A stretch of DNA of 53,121 nucleotides from Halonatronum saccharophilum DSM 13868 (GTDB lineage Bacteria > Bacillota > Halanaerobiia > Halobacteroidales > Halobacteroidaceae), in the NCBI RefSeq assembly GCF_000517025.1, contig NZ_KI912091.1:255017-308137 (forward strand), written 5' to 3'. Positions 19,101-26,735 of this stretch are shown one piece after another; position 1 is the first letter of the stretch, and each line of letters starts with the position of its first letter. The notes beneath the pieces are model-generated. The model was not told the origin of the DNA, did no database searches, and worked only from the letters and a program-made list of their open reading frames with translations. The position numbers and the translations under genes were made by a program.

Positions 19101-20360
19101 GAATTTGATCTATCAATTAATTTAAAAGATGGCAACTTAAGCTTGCTACCGACATTCTTCCCTGAAATGGATTTTGCAAGAGGAAGAGGAAGTGTTAATA
19201 TAGAAGTAGGTGGAACTTTAGAAAAACCTCAAATAGAAGGGGGGCTTAAAGTTGAATCTGGAAGATTATCTTATAATTTACTTCATAGAGAGATAAATAA
19301 TTTAAAGTTAGAACTAGAGCTTATGGGTGATAGAATTAAGTTTAAAGAGGCTAAAGGAAGATATGGTGAAGATGGTCAATTTGAAGTAAAAGGTGAGATC
19401 ACCTTAGATGGATTCACTCCTGATCAGTATGATTTGAGTTTTTCAGGTAATAGCTTGGCCTTTGAACATGGATTTTGGCAAGGTAAAAATGATATAGAAG
19501 GTAGAATAATAGATTCCTTTAGAACGCCTCTCATTAAAGGTGATGTTTTAGTCTATGACACTCATTTAGATATTTCCTTTGATTGGCCACTTGAAGATCC
19601 AATAGAAGATCCATTTTTTGTACCAAGGTTAGATTTAAATGCAGTGCCAGGAAGGAATGTGAGCTTAGGAAATAATAATATAGATATTCATATACAAAAT
19701 GGAAGGTTAAACCTTCGCTTTGATGAACAGTTGGAATTAAATGGTAGGGTTGAATCTGATAGTGGAGAGTTTAATTATTATAATACTAAGTTTAATCTAG
19801 ATAAAGGGGTAGCTAACTTTAGAAGGGATAGCCTGATTCCGGGATTACAACTTAGTGCGAGCACTACCATTCAAGGGACAGATATTTATTTGGATTTAAC
19901 AGGAAGTGAAGAACCCTTTGATCTTACTTTAACATCTAATCCACCTTTGACAGAAGAGGAGATAATTATATTATTAACTCGACAAGGTGGTATAGGGGAG
20001 CTTCTAGATAGAAACTATGAAGAGGCATTTAGAAGTGAGATGTGGAGAATGATAGATACAAGTATACAAAATGAGTTGATATCAAGGGTAGAGAGGTCCT
20101 TTGAAAGATCTTTAGATCTCGATGAAGTTAGAATCAAATCTGTTTTGAGTAATGAGATAAGTATAGAAGTAGGTAAGTTTGTTTGGGAGAATTTGATGTT
20201 GAAGTATGCCCATACTTTTGGTATTGAGGAAGAATTATCCCTTGGTTTTGAGTATCATTTAAATCGTGGGATTAAGGGCTTTGATTCATTGAGGTTTGAT
20301 GGTCAGTATGACAATCTAGGGGATTATCACCTTAATTTAGAAGCCACTCTTCCTTTTTAA
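16158..20360 (+). CDS. tamB: TamB-like translocation and assembly module protein (DUF490)
   Basis: The protein has 1400 residues. It has one N-terminal membrane anchor (residues about 10-28) and then a very long series of beta-strand repeats typical of AsmA/TamB proteins. These form a hydrophobic groove bridging the inner and outer membranes and are linked to outer-membrane protein insertion and phospholipid transport. The C-terminal DUF490 signature is clear: LSASTTIQGTDIYLDLTGSE, then SNPPLTEEEIIILLTRQGG. The ATG at 16158 is chosen because GGAGG lies 9 bases upstream and the membrane anchor then begins at once. It is followed at 49 bases by bamA, a pairing common in diderm bacteria. Confidence 0.93.
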   Translation: MKLEVLQSKKFIILIILLGIFITSIGFLYNNSNQLLERVKEKVIVSLEKEIGAEIKVESIDIRGLRGLSFKSVGLQDDTGNSLIQIDKVNIDYSFLDILSNTLNPLNSIRRVTLVEPKTNIVQADEGWNFDFLIKEKGGQIDSQSTMKFSLPIYIEGGVVNLKAFNIEESLEEVEGFLRIGNNVGVNLRGRIESIVEDIAIEGIINEGDYRGTLDFDEFSIDRAKKNWGLNFLDDIDIGGKVGGEVNFKGFGDDLTNYSGTVSIKDARFDIGDIEIEDVQASLGINRYGIRVNNFSLRYLEAGLNLKGDIFDWDNPQLSLEYQSSNASLEELSKELAYKVKGDPKIQGRIRGGLTNPNIETKVSLSEGEVEGVAFKDLKTTFYYQDKILNLDNLSFEIGDGRVDSSGTVSFEEGLNYILPVNIEGVDISKLDLPISLEEEGIIDGDFIISGNGIDLKDINMLGSASFRDGSIKGYNFNKLETNLWLNNAKVFLNYTRLDSPYGKINLDGLVDLEGELNLTIDGRGIDLNKVSSKQDIDDIKGIMEFRGEIRGELNSPKLYSSLNIDDLIYSSYSLGEVKGEASYLDNKLELINFNLPRFTASINGPIYLSQGKADIILETDELEGDKLIEMIDIDLPLMGNIQGRAMLTELYPNLGLSGEVYITEGSIYEQNFDSANLKFSYSNDEFVIEDSMVEYKDSSIKGRGDFIDQSLDLYLDTEGFDLVNIDYQFEGIKLEGLIEGKGRIYGPINALKVDSKVNSSDISYNGNKLGVVKGRLNYVNSKLYIRELLVSDEDNSYNLRSSLDLEREKIDSLVLRVDRGSLSYIDRFTDQNLSLPYNFSGMIIASGSMFEPDINLDLGIFSSKGEVINLEGSYDFAEGLDLDLFARNIDLANFNDLNLLPYDLKGRVDITAPISGPIDKLDISAKLKVTDGGVGPLQFEGLEGKLDLTNGNNLEIDQIMNIKAGNNLTVQGNIPVDDREEFDLSINLKDGNLSLLPTFFPEMDFARGRGSVNIEVGGTLEKPQIEGGLKVESGRLSYNLLHREINNLKLELELMGDRIKFKEAKGRYGEDGQFEVKGEITLDGFTPDQYDLSFSGNSLAFEHGFWQGKNDIEGRIIDSFRTPLIKGDVLVYDTHLDISFDWPLEDPIEDPFFVPRLDLNAVPGRNVSLGNNNIDIHIQNGRLNLRFDEQLELNGRVESDSGEFNYYNTKFNLDKGVANFRRDSLIPGLQLSASTTIQGTDIYLDLTGSEEPFDLTLTSNPPLTEEEIIILLTRQGGIGELLDRNYEEAFRSEMWRMIDTSIQNELISRVERSFERSLDLDEVRIKSVLSNEISIEVGKFVWENLMLKYAHTFGIEEELSLGFEYHLNRGIKGFDSLRFDGQYDNLGDYHLNLEATLPF

Positions 20361-20409
20361 AGACCGCTAACAAAGCAATAAAATATAATTATCTAGGGAG
20401 GATTTATTA

Positions 20410-22086
20410 ATGGAAAAGAAATTAGTAGTATTTATATTAACCTTTGCTTTAATAGTATCTAGTGCTACATTGGTTTTTGCCAATGTATCTAGCGAAAATT
20501 TAATAACTGGAATTAGCGTAACTGGAAATAGTGAGGTCAGTGATGAAGAAATCTTAGAAAGGGTAAGCACTGAAATTGGAGATTCTATATCTAATGAACA
20601 GTTACAAGAGGATATGCACTCTATTTTTGATATAGGTTATTTCTTTGATTTACAAGTCCTCTTCCAAAATCATAAAGGTGGAGTAATGTTGATCTTTGAA
20701 GTTATTGAAAACCCAATCTTATCAGATATTGAGGTTGTAGGAAATGATCATATTTCTGATGATGTGATTAGAGATTTAATCTCTTTAAGTCCTGGTGAAC
20801 TTTTAAATATTAATGAGTTAGATAAAGATACAAATGCTATAAATGAGTATTATCAAGAAAAAGGGTATGCTTTAGCAAAAGTAGTTGATATCACTTTAGT
20901 TGAAGATGATAAGTTAAAGATTACTATTGATGAAGGTAGAATAAATAACATCTTATTAAGTGGTAATGAAGAGACTAGGGATTATGTGATTAAAAGAGAA
21001 CTTTCAATGGAAGAAGGAGAACCTTTTAATATCGACAAGATGTGGAGGGATTTACGAAGAATTCATAACTTAGGTTTCTTTGAAGATGTTAGACCAAGTT
21101 TTGAACCTGTAAAAGGAGATCAGCAAGCAATTGATCTTGTTATTGAAGTTGTAGAAGGAAAGACTGGAACCTTTAGTGTTGGTGGTGGATATAGTTCACA
21201 ATCTGGTTTAACAGGTTTAATCAATCTTGAGAAGGATAACTTCCGTGGTCGTGGTCAAAACATTAAGTTGAATTGGCAGTTTGGTAGTAAAAATACTACC
21301 TACGAAGTTGGTTTCTATGAGCCTTGGTTATTTGGACATGAGACTAGCTTAGGATTTAATATTTATAATAAGCAGACAACTGAAGTTGATGATACTAAGA
21401 CTGATACAAAGGGTGGAGATATTACTATAGGACGACCAATTACAGATGATATTAAGGGGTATTTAAGGTTGAATTATGATAAGACTAGTGAAGATGGTGA
21501 AGAAGCAGAGAATACTAGAAGCTTATCTTTTACCACAATTAGGGACACAAGAGATAATATCTTTAACCCGCGTGAAGGTGGGCGTCAACAGTTCTCTATA
21601 GAAAAAGCAGGTTTTGGTGGAGATACAAACTTTAATAAGTATTATGCAGATTTTAGACATTATTTGCCTTCTAGAGACAATAATAGTTGGGCCTTTAGGT
21701 TCAAGGTTGGGGGAAGTAGTGGAGAATTAAATAAGCATAATCATAAAAGATATACTTTAGGTGGGTTAGATGAGATTAGAGGATATAAAAGTGGTGATAT
21801 AGAGGATGCTGTAAGTGAAGGGTTTAGAGGAGATTCTATCTTAGTAGCAAATCTAGAGTATCGTTTTGATATTGTAGATAATCTAATGGGTGTTGCCTTT
21901 GTTGATGCAGGAAGAACCTTTGAGTATAATAGACCAACAAGAGATAAATTAAGTGACTTAAATTATTCGGCGGGTATAGGAGCTAGATTTAATACTCCAA
22001 TCGGTCAGTTAGGTCTAGATTATGGATTTAAAGAGTTTGGTTTAAGAGATGGTAGATTTAGCTTTAGAATAGGTAATACTTTCTAG
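20410..22086 (+). CDS. bamA: Outer-membrane assembly protein BamA (Omp85 family)
   Basis: BamA inserts beta-barrel proteins into the outer membrane. The protein has 558 residues, shorter than the roughly 800 of E. coli because it has about three POTRA domains (residues about 28-98, 100-172, 174-252) in place of five. The signal peptide ends near VFA. The barrel starts around residue 255 (GTFSVGGGYSSQSGLTGLIN). The conserved L6-loop motif appears as GGLDEIRGYKSGD (VRGY type). The chain ends in RIGNTF, with the terminal Phe expected of outer-membrane barrels. It lies between tamB and the ompH-like genes. TamA is a possible alternative name, since both are Omp85 proteins. Confidence 0.92.
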   Translation: MEKKLVVFILTFALIVSSATLVFANVSSENLITGISVTGNSEVSDEEILERVSTEIGDSISNEQLQEDMHSIFDIGYFFDLQVLFQNHKGGVMLIFEVIENPILSDIEVVGNDHISDDVIRDLISLSPGELLNINELDKDTNAINEYYQEKGYALAKVVDITLVEDDKLKITIDEGRINNILLSGNEETRDYVIKRELSMEEGEPFNIDKMWRDLRRIHNLGFFEDVRPSFEPVKGDQQAIDLVIEVVEGKTGTFSVGGGYSSQSGLTGLINLEKDNFRGRGQNIKLNWQFGSKNTTYEVGFYEPWLFGHETSLGFNIYNKQTTEVDDTKTDTKGGDITIGRPITDDIKGYLRLNYDKTSEDGEEAENTRSLSFTTIRDTRDNIFNPREGGRQQFSIEKAGFGGDTNFNKYYADFRHYLPSRDNNSWAFRFKVGGSSGELNKHNHKRYTLGGLDEIRGYKSGDIEDAVSEGFRGDSILVANLEYRFDIVDNLMGVAFVDAGRTFEYNRPTRDKLSDLNYSAGIGARFNTPIGQLGLDYGFKEFGLRDGRFSFRIGNTF

Positions 22087-22101
22087 GAAGGGGATAATAA
22101 G

Positions 22102-22554
22102 ATGAAGAGGTTATTTTTAGTTTTTATCATTTTTAGTGTCTTTGTAGGGGTTTTAGCTGTTAATAGTTCAGTTAGAGCTCAAGAAGAGGGGAGAAGTCAG
22201 ATCGCTTATGTAGATATGGAAGCATTATTTATTAATCATCCAGACAAGTCTTCTGCTGAAGAGCAATTAAATGCAGAAGCACAATGGCTACAAAGTCAGT
22301 TAGAAGAAAAAGCAGTTGATATGACAAAAGAAGAGAGACAAGTATTATTACAAAGCTATCAAGAGAAGTTGAATAGAATTGAGCAAGAGTTGGTGTCGGA
22401 AGTAATGGAAAATATTAATGGCCTGATTAGAGAGGTTGCTCAAGAAAGAGGAATTAGCGTTGTAGTAGACAAGGCTACTGTAATTTATGGTGGTGTTGAT
22501 TTAACTGATGAGGTATTATCAGTAGTTAATGAAGAGATAGACGGTCTTGAATAA
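22102..22554 (+). CDS. OmpH/Skp-family periplasmic chaperone 1
   Basis: The protein has 150 residues with a signal peptide (MKRLFLVFIIFSVFVGVLAV; cleavage probably after VRA). The mature chain begins with SQIAYVDMEALFINHP, the usual opening strand of Skp proteins, followed by a Gln/Glu/Lys-rich helical arm (residues about 55-105). It closes with the Skp C-terminal strand motif ISVVVDKATVIYGGVDLTDE. Skp holds unfolded outer-membrane proteins in the periplasm for BamA, and the gene starts 16 bases after bamA. The first of three tandem family members. Confidence 0.9.
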   Translation: MKRLFLVFIIFSVFVGVLAVNSSVRAQEEGRSQIAYVDMEALFINHPDKSSAEEQLNAEAQWLQSQLEEKAVDMTKEERQVLLQSYQEKLNRIEQELVSEVMENINGLIREVAQERGISVVVDKATVIYGGVDLTDEVLSVVNEEIDGLE

Positions 22555-22584
22555 TTTAGTTTTAAGAATAGGTGTATAATGTTA

Positions 22585-22679
22585 AAGCTATGAGTTTTAG
22601 TGTCAGTCTTCAGTAATCCTTTTATTATATAGGGGTTTAACTGAGGACTGACTTCTAATAACTTATAGTCATACTTTTA
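22585..22679. repeat. Imperfect inverted repeat between two ompH-like genes
   Basis: The left arm AAGCTATGAGTTTTAGTGTC followed by AGTCTTCAGT pairs with the right arm ACTGAGGACTGACTTCTAAT followed by AACTTATAGTC over about 30 positions with a few mismatches. The loop is about 30 bases. There is no clear T-tract. It resembles the other short-word inverted repeats of this window more than a terminator, although it could attenuate transcription. Confidence 0.55.
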
Positions 22680-22703
22680 ACTTAGAAAGTGGGTGTTTGT
22701 TAG

Positions 22704-23843
22704 GTGTCTCGAAAAAAATTTTTTCTAGTTTCTTTCTCTATTGTATTGATTATAGGGGTATTGTCCTTTGCTTTGGTCAAAGGAGAAGTAAGAGACGAGA
22801 GGCCTAAAAGAATAGAGGAGAACAGCATTGGAGTTATTGACTTTGAAGAGATAAAAGCCAATCATAATTTGAATAGTCAGATTAGGCATCTAGAAGAAAG
22901 AATTGCTAATCATAGATTAACTCATAATAATGAGATTGAGAACTTGGTTAAGACACAAGAAAATATTGATAAGCATTTAGGAAGCTTTAATGAACAATTA
23001 GAGAGAAGATTGGAGTTATTACAAGAAAGAGCTGTGGAAGGTATTAAGTTTAGAAGAGAAGAGATGGAGAAAGAATTGATTGAATATCATAGTTCTTTAG
23101 AAGAGGATATGGTTGAGGATTTAATGGAGTTTAAAAATGGATTAATAGAAGAGATGGAAAAAGAAGTTGGTGAAGTAAGGGCCAACTTTAATTCTGAGCT
23201 TAAAAAGTATAAGGCTGAGGTTAATCGTAAGTATAATTCTGATATTATTAATTTAAGAATGAGAACTAATCAATCTCACTTATCAGATGAAGAGAGAGAA
23301 AAGGCTGAAGTTAAATTAGAAGAGCTAATGGGAGAGAGAGAAAGAGAGATAATTGAGATAGAGGATTATTATGATAATAAATTAGAAAAGATTATTACTG
23401 AAAAAGAAGAGGTTTTTGAAGGTGAATTGCTTAAGTATAGAGAAAGTTTAGAAAGAGAGTTCAAAGAAACTCTCTTAGAGAAAGAAAGAACTTTAGAAGA
23501 AGAATTATCAGCTTATATTAATGCTGAGGAGAAAAGGTTAGAAGAAGAAATGAAAGAGAAGGAAAGAGAGTTAAGAGCTGAAATTGAGGGTAATTTAATC
23601 GATTCTCAAGATAGGTTAGTGAAAAGAGCTAAATCTAAGGTTAGAGGTTTAGAGGTTGAAATTGAAAGGTTAGAGAAACAAATTTTAAACCTACGGAATA
23701 ATAAAATAAATGATATTGATAAAATTATTGAAGAAATTGCTAAAGAGAAAGGTATTGACCTAGTTATAAATAATTATGTAGATAATATTGATGGAAATAA
23801 TATAACTAAAGATATTATAAAAGAGATAAATATAGAGAGGTGA
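22704..23843 (+). CDS. OmpH/Skp-like protein with a very long coiled coil
   Basis: The protein has 379 residues, more than twice the usual Skp length. The N-terminus has a signal sequence or anchor (KKFFLVSFSIVLIIGVLSFA). NSIGVIDFEEIKANHNL corresponds to the Skp opening strand, and EIAKEKGIDLVINNYVDNID to the closing strand. Between them lies a Glu/Lys/Arg-rich coiled coil of about 290 residues. The ends mark it as an OmpH-family member with a greatly extended arm, possibly reaching across a wide periplasm; that is inference. The GTG start follows a GAAAGTGGGTG ribosome site. The stop overlaps the start region of the next gene. Confidence 0.75.
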   Translation: MSRKKFFLVSFSIVLIIGVLSFALVKGEVRDERPKRIEENSIGVIDFEEIKANHNLNSQIRHLEERIANHRLTHNNEIENLVKTQENIDKHLGSFNEQLERRLELLQERAVEGIKFRREEMEKELIEYHSSLEEDMVEDLMEFKNGLIEEMEKEVGEVRANFNSELKKYKAEVNRKYNSDIINLRMRTNQSHLSDEEREKAEVKLEELMGEREREIIEIEDYYDNKLEKIITEKEEVFEGELLKYRESLEREFKETLLEKERTLEEELSAYINAEEKRLEEEMKEKERELRAEIEGNLIDSQDRLVKRAKSKVRGLEVEIERLEKQILNLRNNKINDIDKIIEEIAKEKGIDLVINNYVDNIDGNNITKDIIKEINIER

Positions 23844-23848
23844 GTCTA

Positions 23849-24292
23849 GTGAAAAAGTTGGTTTTAATATCTAGTTTAATTTTAATAATGGCTGTTTTTG
23901 TAGTAGGATGTACTCAGGAAGCAGAGGTTGAAGTTAGAACAGAAGTTGAGGATATTAAAGTTGCTGTAGTAGATCAAGATAGAATCTGGACAGAAAGTGA
24001 TAGAGCTAAAGAATATCAAGAAGAATTAAATAAGAAGATAAGAGAAGTTCAAAGTAGATATGAAGAAGAAGTAGAAGGATTAAATGAAGGTGACACGATA
24101 TTAAAACATCAGGAAGCTTACGGAGAGATAAATGAATTGAGAGAAGAATTGAGAGTCCAGTTTAGCCAGGAGGTTGCAGATGCAGTATCATCAATCTCTC
24201 AAGGTGAAGGCTTTGACATTGTTTTAGATAAGGAAGATGTTAGATATGGTGGTATAGATATTACAGATATGGTTATTGAAAGTTTAAACTAA
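23849..24292 (+). CDS. OmpH/Skp-like lipoprotein
   Basis: The protein has 147 residues. The signal peptide ends in a lipobox (FVVGC), so the protein is probably a lipoprotein. The mature part has the Skp pattern: IKVAVVDQDRIWTES, a charged helical arm (about 50-110), then GFDIVLDKEDVRYGGIDITD. The GTG at 23849 is preferred over a GTG nine bases earlier because AGAGGTGA then lies about 5 bases upstream and the chain starts MKKLVLISS. It is the third consecutive OmpH-like gene. A membrane-tethered Skp is unusual; partner and membrane side are unknown. Confidence 0.8.
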   Translation: MKKLVLISSLILIMAVFVVGCTQEAEVEVRTEVEDIKVAVVDQDRIWTESDRAKEYQEELNKKIREVQSRYEEEVEGLNEGDTILKHQEAYGEINELREELRVQFSQEVADAVSSISQGEGFDIVLDKEDVRYGGIDITDMVIESLN

Positions 24293-24299
24293 ATTAATG

Positions 24300-24335
24300 A
24301 ATAATATCAGTCTTTTTAAGGCTGATATTATTTTT
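24300..24335 (+). terminator. Terminator after the ompH-like genes
   Basis: A perfect 11-bp stem AATAATATCAG/CTGATATTATT with a loop containing TCTTTTTAAG, followed by T residues. It separates the bamA-ompH group from lpxD. Confidence 0.88.
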
Positions 24336-24455
24336 ACATAGCTTTCTCTATTAAATTTAATTATTTAGTGAATACTAAAATAACAGTGAATTGAGATTTT
24401 AGCTATTAAATACTATGTGTTATTTATTATTTGCAATATCAAGGGAGGAGAAATT

Positions 24456-25499
24456 GTGGTTAAGACTTTAAGGGAATTAAGTGAATTTGTTGAGGGTGAA
24501 TTGATTGGCCCTGATGATATAGAGATAAAAGGGGTTGGAGGTGCTGATAATGCAACAGAGCATCAGATTACCTTTGCTTTAGATGAATCATTTTATAATC
24601 AAGCGTTAAAGAAAGCTGCTGCCGTTATAGTGTCTTCTGAATTAATAGAGGACAAGAAGGAAAAAGAGAAGCCATTAATTATTGTAGATAATCCTAGGTT
24701 TGCTTTTGCTAAAATTGCAAAGATTTTTATTCCTCAGCCTTACCTTTCACCAGGGATTGATAATTTAGCTAAGGTATCACAAGAAGCTAAAATAGGAGAA
24801 GGAGTATCTATTCATAGTGGTGTTGTTATAGAAAAAGGCGCAGTAGTTGGGGAGAATGTTATATTGGCCCCGGGTGTTTATGTTGGGCGTAATGTAGAGG
24901 TAGGGGAAGGAAGCATTATTCATCCTAATGTAGTATTAGAGTATGATACTAAGTTAGGTAAAAGGGTTGAAGTTAATGCTGGAGCAGTTATTGGAGCTCA
25001 AGGGTATGGCTTTGAAAAAGGGCCTAATGGATATATTAAAGTACCTCAATTTGGTAATGTAGTGATTGAAGATGATGTAGAGATAGGGGCCAACGTGACT
25101 ATTGATCGTGGGGCTACTGGATCTACTTTAATAAAAAGGGGCACTAAGATTGATAATCTTGTTCATATTGCACATAATGTAGAGGTAGGAGAAGAGTCGT
25201 TAATAATTGCTCAAGTTGGTATCGCTGGAAGTGCTAAGGTTGGTAATAGAGTTACTTTAGCTGGAAAGGCTGGAGTAGTAGGTCATTTAAGTATAGGAGA
25301 TGATACAACAGTTGGTGCTTATAGTGCTGTTACAAATGACATAGAAGGAGGCACCTTTGTTTCTGGCTATCCAGCTCATAATCATAGAGATGAGCGGAGA
25401 ATAAAGGCTGCTAGAAAGAAACTGCCCCAAACTATCAAAAAGATAAGAAGGCTTGAAAACAGGTTAGAAAATTTAGAGAATAAGGTTAAGGGGGAATAG
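24456..25499 (+). CDS. lpxD: UDP-3-O-acylglucosamine N-acyltransferase
   Basis: LpxD adds the N-linked hydroxyacyl chain to UDP-3-O-acyl-glucosamine in lipid A synthesis, so this organism probably makes lipopolysaccharide. The protein has 347 residues: an N-terminal uridine-binding domain ([17 protein letters not shown]), a left-handed parallel beta helix of hexapeptide repeats (about residues 95-310), and a C-terminal helix. The catalytic histidine lies in [12 protein letters not shown], at residue 240. The GTG at 24456 follows AAGGGAGGAG; upstream in-frame codons have no ribosome site. The other lpx genes are not in this window. Confidence 0.94.
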   Translation: MVKTLRELSEFVEGELIGPDDIEIKGVGGADNATEHQITFALDESFYNQALKKAAAVIVSSELIEDKKEKEKPLIIVDNPRFAFAKIAKIFIPQPYLSPGIDNLAKVSQEAKIGEGVSIHSGVVIEKGAVVGENVILAPGVYVGRNVEVGEGSIIHPNVVLEYDTKLGKRVEVNAGAVIGAQGYGFEKGPNGYIKVPQFGNVVIEDDVEIGANVTIDRGATGSTLIKRGTKIDNLVHIAHNVEVGEESLIIAQVGIAGSAKVGNRVTLAGKAGVVGHLSIGDDTTVGAYSAVTNDIEGGTFVSGYPAHNHRDERRIKAARKKLPQTIKKIRRLENRLENLENKVKGE

Positions 25500-25501
25500 A
25501 T

Positions 25502-26122
25502 GTGAAGAGGTTAATATTTGCATTGATTATTGTCTTAGTGATAGTTCCTACAGCTCTAGCAGGAGAATTTGGTGATAATGGATTGATTGAAGGGCCAACT
25601 GCTGATATTTTATATTCTGGTGAGTTTAACTTACATTATCAAAGAGTAGGTAATGGAGATCTAATATTGATGGAGTATGGTCTTAGAGAAGGGGTGCAGA
25701 TAGGGGCTAGAATTGCTTTGAATAACAATACTAAATTAGAGCCTACTTTAAAGGTAACTTTACTAGATGAGGATGGGGGTTATAAGCCTGAATTGGCTTT
25801 TGGTCTTGTTGATGATAGTTTATATTTGGTTGGTAGTAAGGCAACTCCTTATTATGGTATAAGAGGACATCTTGGGATAATAGATAGGAATAAATCTTTA
25901 AGTGAGCAGTTTTTTGTAGGAGCTACGAAAGTTCTAAATCCAGTTACTATATCTACAACTAGTAATAGTTATAGTATTCCTAGAACTACAATAATAGCAG
26001 AATATAATAAGGGTTTAAATCTTGGAGCTAAATTTAATTTTAACCCGCATATTTCAGCAAATATAGGAGTTAAAGATTTAGAAGACTTTACTTTTGGTGT
26101 AGGGTTTAAGAATTATTTTTAG
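25502..26122 (+). CDS. Small predicted outer-membrane beta-barrel (YjbH-like)
   Basis: The protein has 206 residues with a clear signal peptide (MKRLIFALIIVLVIVPTALA). The mature chain has alternating hydrophobic strands with glycines. GLIEGPTADILYSGEFNLHY resembles the start of YjbH/YbjH-type outer-membrane proteins. It ends GVGFKNYF, with a terminal Phe, as expected for a BamA substrate. The GTG start lies 2 bases after the lpxD stop, so the two are co-translated. The function is unknown; the barrel assignment is from strand pattern and context only. Confidence 0.55.
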   Translation: MKRLIFALIIVLVIVPTALAGEFGDNGLIEGPTADILYSGEFNLHYQRVGNGDLILMEYGLREGVQIGARIALNNNTKLEPTLKVTLLDEDGGYKPELAFGLVDDSLYLVGSKATPYYGIRGHLGIIDRNKSLSEQFFVGATKVLNPVTISTTSNSYSIPRTTIIAEYNKGLNLGAKFNFNPHISANIGVKDLEDFTFGVGFKNYF

Positions 26123-26123
26123 T

Positions 26124-26173
26124 AAAATTAATCGTCTAGAGAGATAATATTATCTCTCTAGACGATTAATTTT
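26124..26173. terminator. 50-bp perfect palindrome, probable strong terminator
   Basis: Two 25-base arms (AAAATTAATCGTCTAGAGAG followed by ATAAT, and its exact reverse complement) meet with no spacer, followed by TTTTAAAAAT. It starts 2 bases after the stop of the barrel gene. In RNA it would form a long hairpin with U residues after it. The symmetry would allow termination in both directions. Confidence 0.85.
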
Positions 26174-26183
26174 TAAAAATCTC

Positions 26184-26212
26184 TTGACAATAGATAAGAA
26201 GTTTCGTATACT
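26184..26212 (+). promoter_or_regulatory. Sigma-A promoter upstream of the first T-box
   Basis: TTGACA (26184-26189) and TATACT (26207-26212) are separated by 17 bases, close to the vegetative consensus. Transcription would begin near 26219 and enter the partial T-box element. Confidence 0.8.
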
Positions 26213-26234
26213 AATTATTAAATAAATATTAATT

Positions 26235-26350
26235 AAATGTCGTGATAGGGAATGAAATGATCTCTTTGATTACAGAGAGTCGGATTAGCTGAGAACCGAC
26301 ATCTAAAGCATTATTTCTCTCACCCTTGAACTGTAAAGGTGAAAATTAAT
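26235..26350 (+). promoter_or_regulatory. Partial T-box leader (Stem I) without antiterminator
   Basis: ACAGAGAGTCGGATTAGCTG followed by AGAACCGAC matches the distal part of T-box Stem I (AG bulge and GNTG-type loop). AGGG at the base can pair with CCCT. The segment ending in CTCTCACCCT contains CTC followed by a purine, a fitting Leu specifier. However, no GGGTGG-type T-box sequence or terminator follows: the element runs directly into a second promoter at 26371. It is either a remnant or a tRNA-sensing stem used differently. Confidence 0.6.
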
Positions 26351-26370
26351 CAACTTCCTTCAAAAAATTC

Positions 26371-26399
26371 TTGACAAGGTAATCTGAATAGATTATACT
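26371..26399 (+). promoter_or_regulatory. Sigma-A promoter of the ilv-leu operon
   Basis: TTGACA (26371-26376) and TATACT (26394-26399) with a 17-base spacer. It lies directly upstream of the complete T-box leader and is the most likely main promoter of the operon. Confidence 0.85.
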
Positions 26400-26405
26400 T
26401 ATTAT

Positions 26406-26735
26406 AAAGAATTAAAGAAGAATAAAGGTGATGAAAGGGCAAGTAAATAATATTATACTATAAAGCGAACTGGGTTTGGTGTGAGCCAGGATAGTATAAT
26501 TTATTGAAAATCTCCCCGGAGCTGCAAGCTGAAAGTTGATAAGGAGTAAGCTTTGCCGGATAGAACAGCATCCGTTATCATATGCTGGAGTATGGACTAT
26601 ACTTTTATTAGGGTATAGAAGTACTTGCTGAGACCTTTATTGTAAGATAAAGGTAAAGATAGGGTGGTACCACGTGAGTAAGACCTCTCGTCCCAATTAA
26701 TGGAGTTAGTCTGTTGATTGAGATGAGGGGTTTTT
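26406..26735 (+). promoter_or_regulatory. T-box riboswitch of the ilv-leu operon
   Basis: A complete T-box leader. Stem I includes ATTATACTAT/ATAGTATAAT and the distal GCGAACTGGGTTTGGTGTGA region. The AAGTA/GAAA pair corresponds to the specifier-loop S-turn. The specifier reads ATC (Ile) if three C pair with GGG at the base, or CTC (Leu) one base-pair register later; both fit the operon. The T-box sequence AGGGTGGTACCACG is at 26661-26674 (bulge TGGT, discriminator A). The terminator follows at 26683-26735. Uncharged cognate tRNA should favour antitermination. Confidence 0.93.
26683..26735 (+). terminator. T-box-controlled terminator
   Basis: ACCTCTCGTCCC pairs with GAGATGAGGGGT using two G-T pairs and one mismatch, followed by five T. 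The 5' arm overlaps the region needed for the antiterminator. Confidence 0.85.

Noticed and set aside
26510-26560. Possible tRNA-like segment (GAGCTGCAAGCTGAAAG)
   Set aside because: It belongs to the linker after Stem I of the T-box leader; no cloverleaf or CCA end can be drawn.
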